A DNA stretch of 64,000 nucleotides, taken from Neoconidiobolus thromboides FSU 785. Taxonomy: Eukaryota > Entomophthoromycota > Entomophthoromycetes > Entomophthorales > Neoconidiobolaceae. The notes below the pieces were generated by a model. The model saw only the letters and a program-made list of their open reading frames with translations. It ran no database searches and was not told where the DNA came from. Both the position numbers and the translations under genes were made by a program. Location of the stretch: the NCBI GenBank assembly GCA_025603075.1, contig MU626288.1, positions 86,021 to 150,020 of the forward strand, read 5' to 3'. The first letter of the stretch is position 1, and every line of letters begins with the position of its first letter. Shown here piece by piece: positions 13,347 to 22,764 of the stretch.

Positions 13347-13714
13347 ATATGATAAATAAAAAGGATATTTATTTTTTTGTAAAAAAATAAATGAAATAAT
13401 ACTTAGTAATAGAAAATTGTATTGTGGATTTATTGATCAACTCTCATCTCCTAACTTCTTCTCTCTTTTTTCCCCTATCAATAACTCTATCCTTCTCTTT
13501 TTTTCTTTTTTCAAATGATTTTGTCTTCTTTTTAAGTGTGGTAAATTAAAGTTATATTTTAACTATTATTAATATATAATAAAAAAAATAAGGCTAACTA
13601 ATTATATAATAAAAAATAGAATAGAATAAAAAAAATGAAATGTACAAAAAAAATAGTGCTGTTTATTGTTATTATTAATTATTTACTCATACGCTTTCCT
13701 TATTATGTATAATA

Positions 13715-13815
13715 TATTTGGGTGTTTTTTATAGTTTTATCACTTTTTCCATTTTTTTAAAGCGCTATTTGAATGGAAAACTTGCAATAAAATTCTTAAA
13801 AAATACATCCATATA
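13715..13815 (+). mobile_element. MITE copy 2 (GTG-type left end)
   Basis: Forward copy: GGGTGTTTTTTATAG, TCACTTTTTCCATTTT, AAAGCGCTATTTGAATGGAA, ending ACATCCATATA. It lies immediately 3' of the secreted-protein gene at 13819 (opposite strand), so it may supply that gene's 3' UTR. Confidence 0.88.
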
Positions 13816-13818
13816 TAC

Positions 13819-14043
13819 TTAAACTTTAGTAGGAGCAGCAGATAACTTGTTTTTAATTTGATTACTGTTAGCCATGTTTTTAAAGTGAGAATTATCTAAA
13901 GCAAAGAAAGCTTGAGGAATAGGCTGTTGAAATTCACTATTAGTGGATTCTAAATTATTATTATTTTTATCAATAATAGGTTGTTTTAAGGACATGGATA
14001 GTATTAAGGGTAAAGAAGATAAGAAAATTAAATTAAATTGCAT
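13819..14043 (-). CDS. Small secreted protein, family member 1
   Basis: Uncharacterised 74-residue protein. It begins with a clear signal peptide, 'MQFNLIFLSSLPLILSMSL', matching the genes at 16875-17108 and 19489-19812 (pattern M-[HQ]-x(3-5)-FL-x2-LPLI-[FL]-S-x-[ST]-L). The mature part is Asn/Gln-rich with no cysteines ('NNNNLESTNSEFQQPIPQAF'). 'ESTNSEFQQPIPQA' aligns with 'QAFNSPFQEHIPEA' of member 3. A TATA box (14111-14120, reverse strand) is 68 bp upstream of the ATG. Secretion is inferred from the signal peptide; no function is claimed. Confidence 0.7.
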   Translation of the reverse strand: MQFNLIFLSSLPLILSMSLKQPIIDKNNNNLESTNSEFQQPIPQAFFALDNSHFKNMANSNQIKNKLSAAPTKV

Positions 14044-14110
14044 GTTTGAACTTTGAATATTTTGTTGTCTTTGGCTTTAAAATGTTAAATTGTTGAAGAA
14101 CTAATGAGTT

Positions 14111-14120
14111 GTTTATATAC
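14111..14120 (-). promoter_or_regulatory. TATA box of secreted protein 1
   Basis: GTATATAAAC on the reverse strand, 68 bp before the ATG at 14043. The same GTATATAA core stands before the family members at 17108 and 19489. Confidence 0.65.
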
Positions 14121-15949
14121 TCCGGGTATTTTAGAAGTTTTTTTCCGTAGGATGAGTTGAACGTTCAGATTTAATTTATTTATTATATAGGAAATTAAAT
14201 ATTGATTTCATTGAAAATCAATTAAATCGGAGAATTAGATTTTAATTTAATTTCTTTTTTTTTTGATTATTGTAAATAAAATTTTAATATTTCTTAAAAA
14301 ACAAAGTAATAAAATAAAATAATAAAATAATAAAATAATAAAATAATAAAATAAAATATCAAAGGTATTAGAGTTCTAAACTTATAACGTGATAAAATCT
14401 CTTATACATATAGTTTGTTGTTTGACTTGAATGTAAGTTAATCTGCAACTCTTACAGTCAACTTTTACTAATTCAATGTTTTTATGCTTTGTACTTTCAA
14501 TATTTAATCTCATTTACACAAAGTGCTAAATGCACTTAAGATTACAGTACTTAGTTTACAATAGTAATAATCAATAAAAATAAATGTTAGTTTAAATTCC
14601 AAAACATTAAATCATACAGTTAAAATTTTTATATGACAAGTTCAGCATTTCATTAAATGTAAGAATATTCATTCATCTAGTGCTTTTAAAAATTATTCAA
14701 TATTAAATTATAGCCTATATTTTTATAAAATCAAAATTCAAAAATGTCAAAATTGAAGAAACCCTATACTTTAGGATTTTTCTGCATCACATACAAGAGT
14801 CTTTAATCTTCAAACAAAACTGGGCAAAGCACTTTTGGGTGTATTAACTTTTTCAAGTTAGAATTCAGGGTCAATGAGGCGAGTACCTTGTAGAGTAGAT
14901 AGTAAATTAATTTTATTTTTATTAACTTTGGTTTCTGGTAAAGAGATTGTTAAGATTGAAATGATGCAAGGAGTAAATAATATTGATTTTGATTTTGATT
15001 TTTTATGATTAAATTTGTTTTAAACTTGGATAACAATCGCTTTTGGTGAAATCATTCATTATGAAACTGAATTTAGTTTACAGTTGTTGCAACTCCCTTA
15101 CGACCTAATTAACTGTATATTCATAAAAAAGGTTATGTTAAAATTCGCCTAAAATATATTAAATTTGACTTTAAAAAAAACATATATATAAATAATTTGC
15201 TTATAGAAATTACAGTTGTAAAGTCGTAAAAGAGCTACAGGAGTTGTAACACGCAAGTCAAAATTTTAAAAATGTATTAAATTTATCAATCCCCTTCCTC
15301 AAATGAAAACAACGTTAATAAGTGTTTAATAAAGAGTAGCACCTAATCACTTAATTCTTGACTATGCAACAAAAACCACAATTGATATAAAACATAGCAT
15401 AATAATTTATTTTACATATCTGTTTAAATCAATTAGAATGTTTTAACTAAATCAGTGCCTTTTTTTATACCGATGTGTAAATATTTGAAAATGACAATGG
15501 ATTGGCAGTAAACTTACAGTTTCATACGATAAAACTGAATAAAAAATTGATAACAGCTTAAACTTTATAATATCAAGCTATAGTTTATAGGATTTTACCC
15601 TATATAGTCTTATTTTATCAAACTTATTAAATCCATTAAATTTTATTGAGAATAACTTTATCAGGTTTTTTATAGCTATGTATAGTTGATTTAAAAAGCT
15701 ATATCAAATCTTATTTATTCAAAACCACTATAATTTCACTATAATTTAAAAGTATGCTTCTATTAAAATATAAAAAATAATTCTGGTCTAATTTTTAGCT
15801 TGAGGTCTTATTATAAGATCATTGTTTAGAAGCACTAAAGGCCACAAATAAACCAAACAGATTAAACTAATGCGAATAATTACTCAAAAGTATCTTCAGA
15901 CCTTCAAATTCTTCTTATTTACATTAATCTTGACTATAATATCAATAAG
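14121..15949. other. Gene-poor AT-rich stretch
   Basis: About 1.8 kb without a gene I can support. It holds an A/T tandem tract (14306-14358, repeated AATAAAAT) and one 44-codon ORF at 14874-15008 (+) with a hydrophobic 'KLILFLLTLVSG' segment. That ORF could be a relic or chance. Nothing else was recognised. Confidence 0.4.
14306..14358. repeat. AT microsatellite, (AATAAAAT)n-like
   Basis: Run of AATAAAATAATAAAATAA units in imperfect tandem array; low-complexity DNA between genes. Confidence 0.75.
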
Positions 15950-16047
15950 AGGATATATTTTTGTGTTTAAGAATTTTGCTAATAATTTTTCCACTCAAAT
16001 AGCGATTAAAAGATGAAGTGATGAAGCCAAAAAAAACATCCTCATAA
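15950..16047 (-). mobile_element. MITE copy 3
   Basis: Reverse copy: GGATATATTTTTGTGTTTAA, GAATTTTGCTAATAATTTTT, CCACTCAAATAGCGATTAAA, ending GAAGCCAAAAAAAACATCCT. A few bases of the central CTTTTTCC stretch are missing. Confidence 0.9.
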
Positions 16048-16874
16048 ACACATCTGTTATACTGGATCTATCTTGGGAGATGGCTTGTTTAAACACTCTT
16101 ATAATTTTTTCAAGTCCAATTTGTTTGTACAAATATTGCTTATAGTTTTAGAAAATAGACCCTTTATAATACATTTAGCTTATATGATAGCTTGTTCAAC
16201 TACACTACTAGAAGATTTCAATTTATCCTTACTTTTATCACTGTTGTTTGGAACAGGAGGGTCAATAAAATTAAAGATAATAATGTAAAAAGTCTATAAA
16301 TGAATTACATTTTGAGAATAATTTTTTTATACCTATTTCTTTGATGATTATTTATATGTTAACTTTTTAAGGTATTTTCCATAGTTTATGTTTAAGATAA
16401 CTTATTATAAGAAATTAAAAATTAATTTCATACTAATATTTGGATTAAACAATAATTTCAACATTTATCTTTATCTCAATAAAGTCACCTTTTTATAAAA
16501 ATAATAGAAGAATGAGTTTAAACTTAAAATTAAGACAATTGTTAACATTAAATAGCAATCACTATAGCTATAAACTAGACATAAAAACTCTAATACAAGA
16601 TGTTTATAGTTATAATCAAGTATTTTTGCTACAACTTCTACATTCAATTATTTAAAAGATAAAAAGATAAAAAGTTTAACAACTGATACCTCTAATACTT
16701 AAGTCCATCCACATTAAATTCAAAAACATATAAGGTTATAATTTTGTTTTTTATACTTTTATTAAAGTAGGCCAGGGAACATAATTCAACTCAAATCCCA
16801 CTACTAAATGCGACAAAAATAATGCAATAAAACTCCATCCCTATTTTAAACTTATTCAACTTAGAAGATGTTAC
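16048..16874. other. Intergenic, AT-rich
   Basis: No supported gene. A 71-codon open frame here starts only at TTG and shows no family pattern. The segment next to the neighbouring secreted-protein gene presumably includes its 3' UTR. Confidence 0.4.
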
Positions 16875-17108
16875 TTATGTTTTGGTATTAATTGATCTAA
16901 TGCCGTCTAATTTAGAAAGGAATTGTTCAAAGTTAGAAGCAATATCCGAGACTTGCTTTTCAGAAGTAGATTTTGCTTTTGATAATGTTTGTTTTAATCC
17001 ATCATCAAAAGCTTCCATGTTATTTTGACTTTTATCTACATTGGCTTTAGGTAATGAGCGAGAAAAGATTAATGGTAAGAATACTAGAAACAAGTGAATG
17101 ATATGCAT
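16875..17108 (-). CDS. Small secreted protein, family member 2
   Basis: Uncharacterised, 77 residues. It starts 'MHIIHLFLVFLPLIFSRSLP', a signal peptide of the same pattern as members 1 and 3. The mature chain is short, polar and cysteine-free ('DKSQNNMEAFDDGLKQTLSK'), with the family's N-N-x-x-A-F spacing. TATA-like GTATATAA on the reverse strand (17166-17173) is 58 bp upstream. It is a diverged paralogue of its neighbours; function unknown. Confidence 0.65.
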   Translation of the reverse strand: MHIIHLFLVFLPLIFSRSLPKANVDKSQNNMEAFDDGLKQTLSKAKSTSEKQVSDIASNFEQFLSKLDGIRSINTKT

Positions 17109-17163
17109 TTTTTTATGAGGATAAAGAATATGAAGTTTGTTGGGTTTTTTATTTAAAATGTTA

Positions 17164-17173
17164 GTTATATACT
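17164..17173 (-). promoter_or_regulatory. TATA box of secreted protein 2
   Basis: Reverse-strand AGTATATAAC, matching the core promoters of the related genes at 14043 and 19489. Confidence 0.6.
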
Positions 17174-17984
17174 ACTTTTTGATGTTTTGCTAAATCTATT
17201 ACGTTTAAATCCAGTTTAGGAAATTTAAAACTGGACTCGGAAACTAAAGAATCTTTAGTTTGATTGTTGGTTTAAATTGGCATTTAATGAAATAAAAGTT
17301 AATAGACTTTTATTCTCTATATTAAATTAATTTATTATCTTTTTACAGTAAAATTAAAAATCATTATAAAACAATTTAATATATTAATACTATTCATTTA
17401 ACATATATATGATAATTCTAAAGTATTCTCTATACATACTTTCTGTATCAAATTGAATCATTTGTATAACTTTAGCATCATTCATTTAAATGATAAAAGC
17501 CTTGGCAATTGATAATTTTATATTTAATCCCATCAATACCGAACTTTAATATATCTATGATCATAGTGATATTCTCTCGATTCGAAGTTTTCTAGACAAC
17601 AAAGGTAGATATAGCTTTAGTCTATACACTGGCCTTTTTCAAAGGGAGCGATCATTAGACTTAATCTCTTTTATTGTTGGTAGCTTCCATAGTGTTCAGT
17701 CTTAATTTAACTGAGTTGTGTTGAAATCCTTATCGTGGTTAATAAATATCAAAGTTTAAATTTTTCAAAAGAAAAGAGATTATTATAATAATTTTATTTG
17801 ATAATATTCTATAAAGTTTTATATGACAAACTATACGTTTATTAAAACAAAGTAAATCAAAATTTAGCTTAACTTTCTTATTTTAATAGACAGTGAAAAA
17901 TGAACAAGAAATCTTTAACTTTTTTAATAAAAGTTAAATATATTTCTTTGAATTGGAAAGAATCATTTCTAAATCGGTTTTGAC
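17174..17984. other. Intergenic, nothing recognised
   Basis: AT-rich DNA between secreted-protein gene 2 and the pseudogene at 17985. No ORF, repeat array or element was identified. Confidence 0.4.
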
Positions 17985-18178
17985 AATAAGCTCTCCGATG
18001 ATGCCTGAAAGCCCAGTTAGTGAGTTTTTTGAATTAGAAGAATCTTATAAAATTACTTTTGGAATTGGGTGCATTGAGAGCTTGTAAACCTTGAATATTT
18101 TTATCAAATGTTAATTTAAGGTAATGAAAGCGAAGAAGTCAGAGATAAAATCGATAAAAATAAATAATTGAATTACAT
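17985..18178 (-). pseudogene. Decayed small secreted protein gene
   Basis: From the ATG at 18178 the reverse strand reads M-stop-FNYLFLSILSLTSSLSLP, the signal peptide of this family with codon 2 (His or Gln in the intact genes) turned into TAA. Further on, a second frame shows 'KNIQGLQALNAPNS', aligning with 'KNDSNLQAFNSPF' of member 3, so there is at least one frameshift as well. A TATA-rich stretch lies upstream. The 3' limit is approximate. Confidence 0.7.
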
Positions 18179-18292
18179 TTATGTATATACATATATATAT
18201 TATAGGTCATCATTCTTTGATATTTTGTTTATATACATTTTTTAAAGAGTGATTTACTATCTTTTTTATGCTTTTGTAAAGCTTCAATTTTA

Positions 18293-18396
18293 TATATGAA
18301 GGTGTTTTCTGATTTCACTTTTTCCATTTTTAAGTGTTATTTGAGTAGAATAATTATTAGTAAAATTCTTAAACAAAAAAATAAATTCTCATATGT
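18293..18396 (+). mobile_element. MITE copy 5 (GTG-type left end)
   Basis: Forward copy beginning ATATGAAGGTGTTTTCTGAT and ending AAATTCTCATAT. It has matching ATAT at both outer edges and lies just upstream of the secreted-protein pseudogene. Confidence 0.85.
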
Positions 18397-18776
18397 TTAG
18401 TAATTAATCAAAAAATACAACGTTAGATGTGTTTAATAACCTAAGTTTATAGCTTTGTTTTATATTAACAAAGTTTTTTGATAAATAATTTCATTGTCTT
18501 TAATTTTATACAAAAATATTTAAACTTATTAAATCAAATTATTAACATAATCAAGTGACTAAAATTAATAATAACAGAAATCATTATAAACTTAAATATA
18601 GATCTTTTATTTTATTATTTCAAACTTTATTCACCTGCTTTGAATAATTATTAAGAAATTTTATCCCAGCTTGTTTAAATTACTTTCTTAAAATACATGT
18701 GTTAGGTTAAAAGTAATGTAAAATAAAGTTCTAGTTACTTTATTAAGATGCAGAAATTTTGATATGTATAAAACAT
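18397..18776. other. Intergenic, AT-rich
   Basis: About 380 bp between MITE copies 5 and 4. No ORF or repeat was recognised. Confidence 0.4.
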
Positions 18777-18880
18777 AAGGGAATGTTTTTTTGGCTTTAT
18801 TACTTTTTCCATCTTTTAAGCACTACTTGAGTGGAAAAATTGTTAGTAAAATTCTTAAATACAAAAATACATCCCCATAA
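18777..18880 (+). mobile_element. MITE copy 4, with ATAA target duplication
   Basis: Forward copy: GGGAATGTTTTTTTGGCTTT, ATTACTTTTTCCATCTTTTA, AGCACTACTTGAGTGGAAAA, ending TACATCCCC. It is flanked on both sides by ATAA, a clean 4-bp target-site duplication. Confidence 0.93.
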
Positions 18881-18932
18881 GTTGATTACTTTTTCGTTAT
18901 ATTATTATACTTTATTTTATCACAATTTTTAG

Positions 18933-19054
18933 GTTCATTAGATAGCTTAGTTAAAGATGTTAGTGTTGATCAAAGCACCAAAGTATTCATGAATGGAGGG
19001 GCTAGTACTATTAGTTTATCAAGTGGTTGCTTAACTTTATATAGACAACAGTAA
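18933..19054 (+). pseudogene. Isolated exon-like fragment (possible gene relic)
   Basis: After a good acceptor (CACAATTTTTAG, ending 18932) an open frame encodes 'LDSLVKDVSVDQSTKVFMNG' and a short Ser-rich tail before TAA at 19052. The amino-acid mix looks protein-like, unlike the surrounding AT noise, but I found no first exon. It may be the last exon of a lost gene, possibly of the local secreted family. Tentative. Confidence 0.35.
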
Positions 19055-19095
19055 CTTTTTAAGAGACTAAATAGCTTTAAATGATTTTCTAAGGA

Positions 19096-19190
19096 AATAT
19101 ATAGAACGTTTTTTTAGTTTCATTTATTTATTTTTAAGTGTTATTAAGTGAAAAAATTGTAGAACTCTTAAAAAGACACAACCATATATA
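19096..19190 (+). mobile_element. MITE copy 6 (degenerate)
   Basis: Weak forward copy: GTTTTTTTAGTTTCATTTAT, TTTTAAGTGTTATTAAGTGA, AAAAATTGTAGAACTCTTAA, ending ACAACCATATA. Several short deletions suggest an old insertion. Confidence 0.7.
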
Positions 19191-19420
19191 ATGTTTCTAA
19201 ATTCTAATTTAAAGTATTGAAGTCAAAGGAATTTGATATAGACATCTAAAAGGTAATTTCTTAATAAAACCTTAGAGTTTAAACTTATATTAAAATTTAT
19301 TGAGTTATAGTTTTTTTGATTTTTATTAAAAAATTTAGAGCTATTAATTCTCCGAATTCGATTTTTAGTTTCCTATAATATGATAAACTTTGAATTTACC
19401 GAATTTAACTTAAAAACCTA

Positions 19421-19428
19421 GTATATAA
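19421..19428 (+). promoter_or_regulatory. TATA box of secreted protein 3
   Basis: GTATATAA, 68 bp before the ATG at 19489; same core as the other family promoters. Confidence 0.65.
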
Positions 19429-19488
19429 CTCAATATTCCGGAAAAAAAATAGCAAAACATAAACAACTAAATCTCATCTCTACAAAAA

Positions 19489-19812
19489 ATGCATTTCGCT
19501 TATATCTTCCTCACATCTTTACCATTAATTTTCTCTTTTACATTACCTCAATCCATTGCTAAAAATGATAGTAATTTACAAGCTTTTAATTCTCCATTTC
19601 AAGAACATATACCTGAGGCTATATCAAAATTAGCTAAACCCTCCCTCAAATTTACATCTAAGGATCAACAAAATAGTACAAAATTACAACCAGTTTCAAG
19701 TCAAAGTAATCAAGCGGATAGCCTTACGAAGATCCCATCTGACTTGAAACAAGCGGAGATGAAAGTCCAAGACTCATCAACTAATATTGAAAAAAACAAT
19801 CAAAATTTATAA
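19489..19812 (+). CDS. Small secreted protein, family member 3
   Basis: Uncharacterised, 107 residues, the longest member of the family. It begins with a signal peptide, 'MHFAYIFLTSLPLIFSFTLP', followed by 'NDSNLQAFNSPFQEHIPEAI', which aligns with members 1 and 2. The tail is Ser/Gln/Lys-rich and cysteine-free, probably disordered. It is opposite in strand to members 1 and 2 and sits among MITE copies. The signal peptide and family pattern are visible; an effector-like role would be speculation. Confidence 0.7.
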   Translation: MHFAYIFLTSLPLIFSFTLPQSIAKNDSNLQAFNSPFQEHIPEAISKLAKPSLKFTSKDQQNSTKLQPVSSQSNQADSLTKIPSDLKQAEMKVQDSSTNIEKNNQNL

Positions 19813-20091
19813 TACTTATAAAAAGAATAAAGCAGCTTTTGACCTTGAATTTAATAAAATAGGGATTAAACTTTAATATGATATTTTATATATATTAATC
19901 AATTTTGTTAGTTTAAATTAACATTATAATTTTAAAATTATTAAGATGTAATATGAAATATTAATATTAAAAACATTGGACTTATATGAGAAATTGCAGA
20001 TATAACGGATTTGATAATTATTTTATATAGTTTTGATATGAGAAGAGGTCTACAAGTTCTAAGGGTAGATGAGACAAAAAGGATACGATCG

Positions 20092-20183
20092 GTTTTTTGT
20101 TTAAGAACTGTACTCATACTCTTTCCACTCAAATAATGCTTAAAAAATGGAAAAATTGATAAGCTAAAAAAACATTTCTACAT
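20092..20183 (-). mobile_element. MITE copy 7, proximal half of a tandem pair
   Basis: Reverse copy with TTTAAGAACTGTACTCATAC, TTTCCACTCAAATAATGCTT, AAAAAATGGAAAAATTGAT, ending AACATTTCTACAT. It abuts copy 8 directly, in the same orientation. Confidence 0.82.
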
Positions 20184-20286
20184 GGGGATGAATTTTTATG
20201 TTTAAGAATTCTACTAACAAATTTTCCGCTCAAATAGCGCTTAAAAAGTAGAAAAAGTAATGAAGTCAAAAAAAACAGCCCCATAT
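20181..20286 (-). mobile_element. MITE copy 8, distal half of a tandem pair
   Basis: Well-preserved reverse copy: CATGGGGATGAATTTTTATG, TTTAAGAATTCTACTAACAA, CTCAAATAGCGCTTAAAAAG, ending AAACAGCCCCATAT. Confidence 0.92.
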
Positions 20287-21236
20287 TATTTTACTTTTAT
20301 TATTTAAAACATTTGGCTTTTTTAACAATTATTAAAAGTAATATATTTATAAATAAATAGTTATATTGCTTTTTTAATTATATTACTTATATAAAAATAG
20401 TCTATTAATATTATTATAATAAAAAATAAAAAGCTGGAAAATAAAAAAATTTTTATAAAAATTTATCAAAAAATCATTCAAAATATTAAAAAAACTACTT
20501 AATAAAATATAAAATTATATTAGCAATATGAAATCTGGTACTCAGTGATTGGAGTTAATAACAGCTATTGCCTAGTTGACTATACTGTAAGTTAAAAGGT
20601 CTTAGTTTATGTGATTAAGATAGACTTGAATTATGAATAATAGCATGTAATAGGCTATGGACTATGTAAGACAAATAAAATAGACAATACTAATGTAAAA
20701 TCTACATAAATTACTATTAAGAAAATTTAGTGGCTTTATTGGATGTATGAGATATCAGGGAATAATTCAGTTAAAAAGCCTCGACCTACTATACTCTAAA
20801 ATTTCTTCTATATTCTGACAAGTATAAATATCAAAATGAGAAAATAATATTCTTTTGGATGAAACTAGAAATTCTCATAGCAAATCAAACTAAGAATGTG
20901 GGATTGATTGTCTCTGAACTTGAGAACACAACAGCTTAAATGCCTATTATGTTACAATCAATCATGGAGCTGACAAAGCAATATTTTACAGTAATAAAAA
21001 TAATGATAAAATACAATAATAAAAAATATAATCAAGAAAATAAATTAAATAAAGTATACATTTTTTAATATAAAAACAAAGTATAATAATTATTTAAATA
21101 ACTAAAATATAAACTATAAAAATTAATTTTCTAGTTTACATTTCTTTATTAAACTATTTAAAACTATTGGAATTTTAAGTTAATTTTGAAATTTATGTTT
21201 AAAGTAATTCATATAAATAGTATTATTTTATCTAGT
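20287..21236. other. Intergenic, AT-rich
   Basis: About 950 bp between two tandem MITE pairs. No coding pattern was recognised on either strand. Confidence 0.4.
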
Positions 21237-21343
21237 ATATGGGGATGTATTTTTGTATTTAATAATTTTACTAACAATTTTTTAAGCGCTATTTGAGTGG
21301 AAAAATTATCAGAAAAATTCTTAAACACAAAAATGCATCCCCA
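21237..21343 (+). mobile_element. MITE copy 9, double right-ended (palindromic) element
   Basis: The first half reads GGGGATGTATTTTTGTATTT, AATAATTTTACTAACAATTT, which is the reverse complement of the family's right half. The second half (TTTAAGCGCTATTTGAGTGG, then AAAAATTATCAGAAAAATTC, ending GCATCCCCATAT) is the normal right half. Both ends are therefore right ends and the element can fold into a long hairpin. ATAT flanks both sides. Confidence 0.9.
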
Positions 21344-21447
21344 TATAGGAGTGTTCTTTCTGGTTTCATCACTTTCTACTTTTTAAGTGCTATTTAAGAC
21401 GAAAATTTATTAATAAAATCCTTAAGCAAAAAAATAACTCCACATTA
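21340..21447 (+). mobile_element. MITE copy 10, tandem with copy 9
   Basis: Forward copy sharing the ATAT at the end of copy 9: AGGAGTGTTCTTTCTGGTTT, CATCACTTTCTACTTTTTAA, GTGCTATTTAAGACGAAAAT, ending AATAACTCCACAT. Left end is the GTG-type variant. Confidence 0.87.
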
Positions 21448-21752
21448 TTAAAGATAAGCTATAAAATAACTCAAACACAAACTAATAAATAAACATTATT
21501 ATTTATTTGTTTTATTAATTTATTGTTTGAACATTTATTTAATATTATTTTTATATTCTTATTTTAATAATTACCTTATTATGTTTTGTTAAATTTTTTA
21601 ATTATATCCTTATTAACGATGTTATTATATATATCTAAATATTAAATATTAATTTTATATCAAACATTATCTTCATTATAACTATTATTGTATTGTGTTT
21701 GATTTGAACACTATTGCATAAAAAAAATTACTAATCAATATTTTCAGTAAGT
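21448..21752. other. Intergenic, AT-rich
   Basis: Roughly 300 bp of very AT-rich DNA downstream of the pseudogene at 21753-22070. Nothing recognised. Confidence 0.4.
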
Positions 21753-22070
21753 TCAGGAAAAAAAGAAAATATTTTTATCCTGAGATTCTTTATCACTATT
21801 ATTTACATTCACAAAACTAATATCAGTAAATGAAGCAACATTTTGTTGTTGACCACTATCTTGGTCACTTTTACTATTACTTTAAGATACTTTTAACAAA
21901 ATATCATCAATAGTAATATTATTAATGATAGATGAATCTAATAAAAATAAAATTCTACTTTATAAGTTGAATTATTAAACTTTGTTTTTATAATATAATT
22001 AGTCACCTTGAGATATAGGGATTGATAAAACGAAGGATAATGTGATGAAGAGGAAGGGAATGAATTGTAT
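21753..22070 (-). pseudogene. Decayed secreted protein gene with lost start and internal stop
   Basis: The reverse strand from 22070 reads a signal peptide, 'IQFIPFLFITLSFVLSIPIS', in which the expected ATG is ATA. Exon 22070-22007 ends at a GTGACT donor. An intron 22006-21938 with acceptor TATTAG follows, then exon 21937 onwards with 'DSSIINNITIDDILLKVS', TAA at 21884-21882, and a further 42 open codons to TGA at 21753. A conserved frame across the splice and after the stop indicates recent loss. Its opening resembles the local secreted family (xQFxxxFL), but unlike the others it has an intron, so family membership is probable rather than certain. Confidence 0.65.
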
Positions 22071-22252
22071 TTTAAATTAATAGGAATTAATTGTTTTAGT
22101 TTATATCTTTTTTGTTGAGTTAATAAGTTATATATTAATTTTTAAATGTTAGTTACCGTTTGAATTGATGTTTAATCTACAAAAAAATAAAAACTAATTT
22201 ATAAAATTAATTAATTACTAATAAATATTTTAGAAAATTTTTCAAGTTGATT

Positions 22253-22300
22253 TTTAAGTTTAAGTTTAGGTTTAAGTTTAAGTTTAAGTTTAATTAAATT
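22253..22300. repeat. (TTTAAG)n hexamer array
   Basis: About seven imperfect copies of TTTAAG between the pseudogene and DRE2, followed at 22316-22343 by a (TATAT)n run. Confidence 0.8.
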
Positions 22301-22315
22301 TAAATAAAATAAATA

Positions 22316-22343
22316 TTATATTATATTATATTATATTATATTA
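22316..22343. repeat. (TTATA)n pentamer array
   Basis: Five or so consecutive TTATA units, adjacent to the hexamer array. Confidence 0.75.
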
Positions 22344-22764
22344 TTACAATTAATATAAAATATATTAGAAAACTAACTTATATTATTTTCAATTAAATAT
22401 AATTTTCCAACCAAAAAAATAGCATTCAAAATCCTTAATTAGCGGTTATCTAGAACCAATAAAAGCCTATATGCAATCAATCAAATCATGATCATTTGAT
22501 CTAAAGATAGAGAGGAATCATACTGAATCCAACTAATTAACTACTTACTAAAAAAACAGCAATGCTTAGTCCAAAATAAAGAATTTAACTTATGAATAGA
22601 ATAATCTAATAAAAAAAATCAAAAGTAGAATAGTTGAAACTTTTTAAATCCCAATTTAAATATTTTTTATTTACAAATATAAGAATTACTAAAGTTCAGT
22701 ATAATTGCAATTTAAATACATTAATAGAAATAACAATACAATATAAAACAATCGATCTAATATT
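22344..22764. other. DRE2 upstream region
   Basis: Non-coding, AT-rich DNA before DRE2. No obvious TATA box in the last 100 bp, in keeping with a housekeeping promoter. Confidence 0.4.

Noticed and set aside
16073-16288. 71-codon open frame with hydrophobic stretches
   Set aside because: Starts only at TTG, low-complexity Leu/Ile content typical of AT-rich noise, no family pattern.
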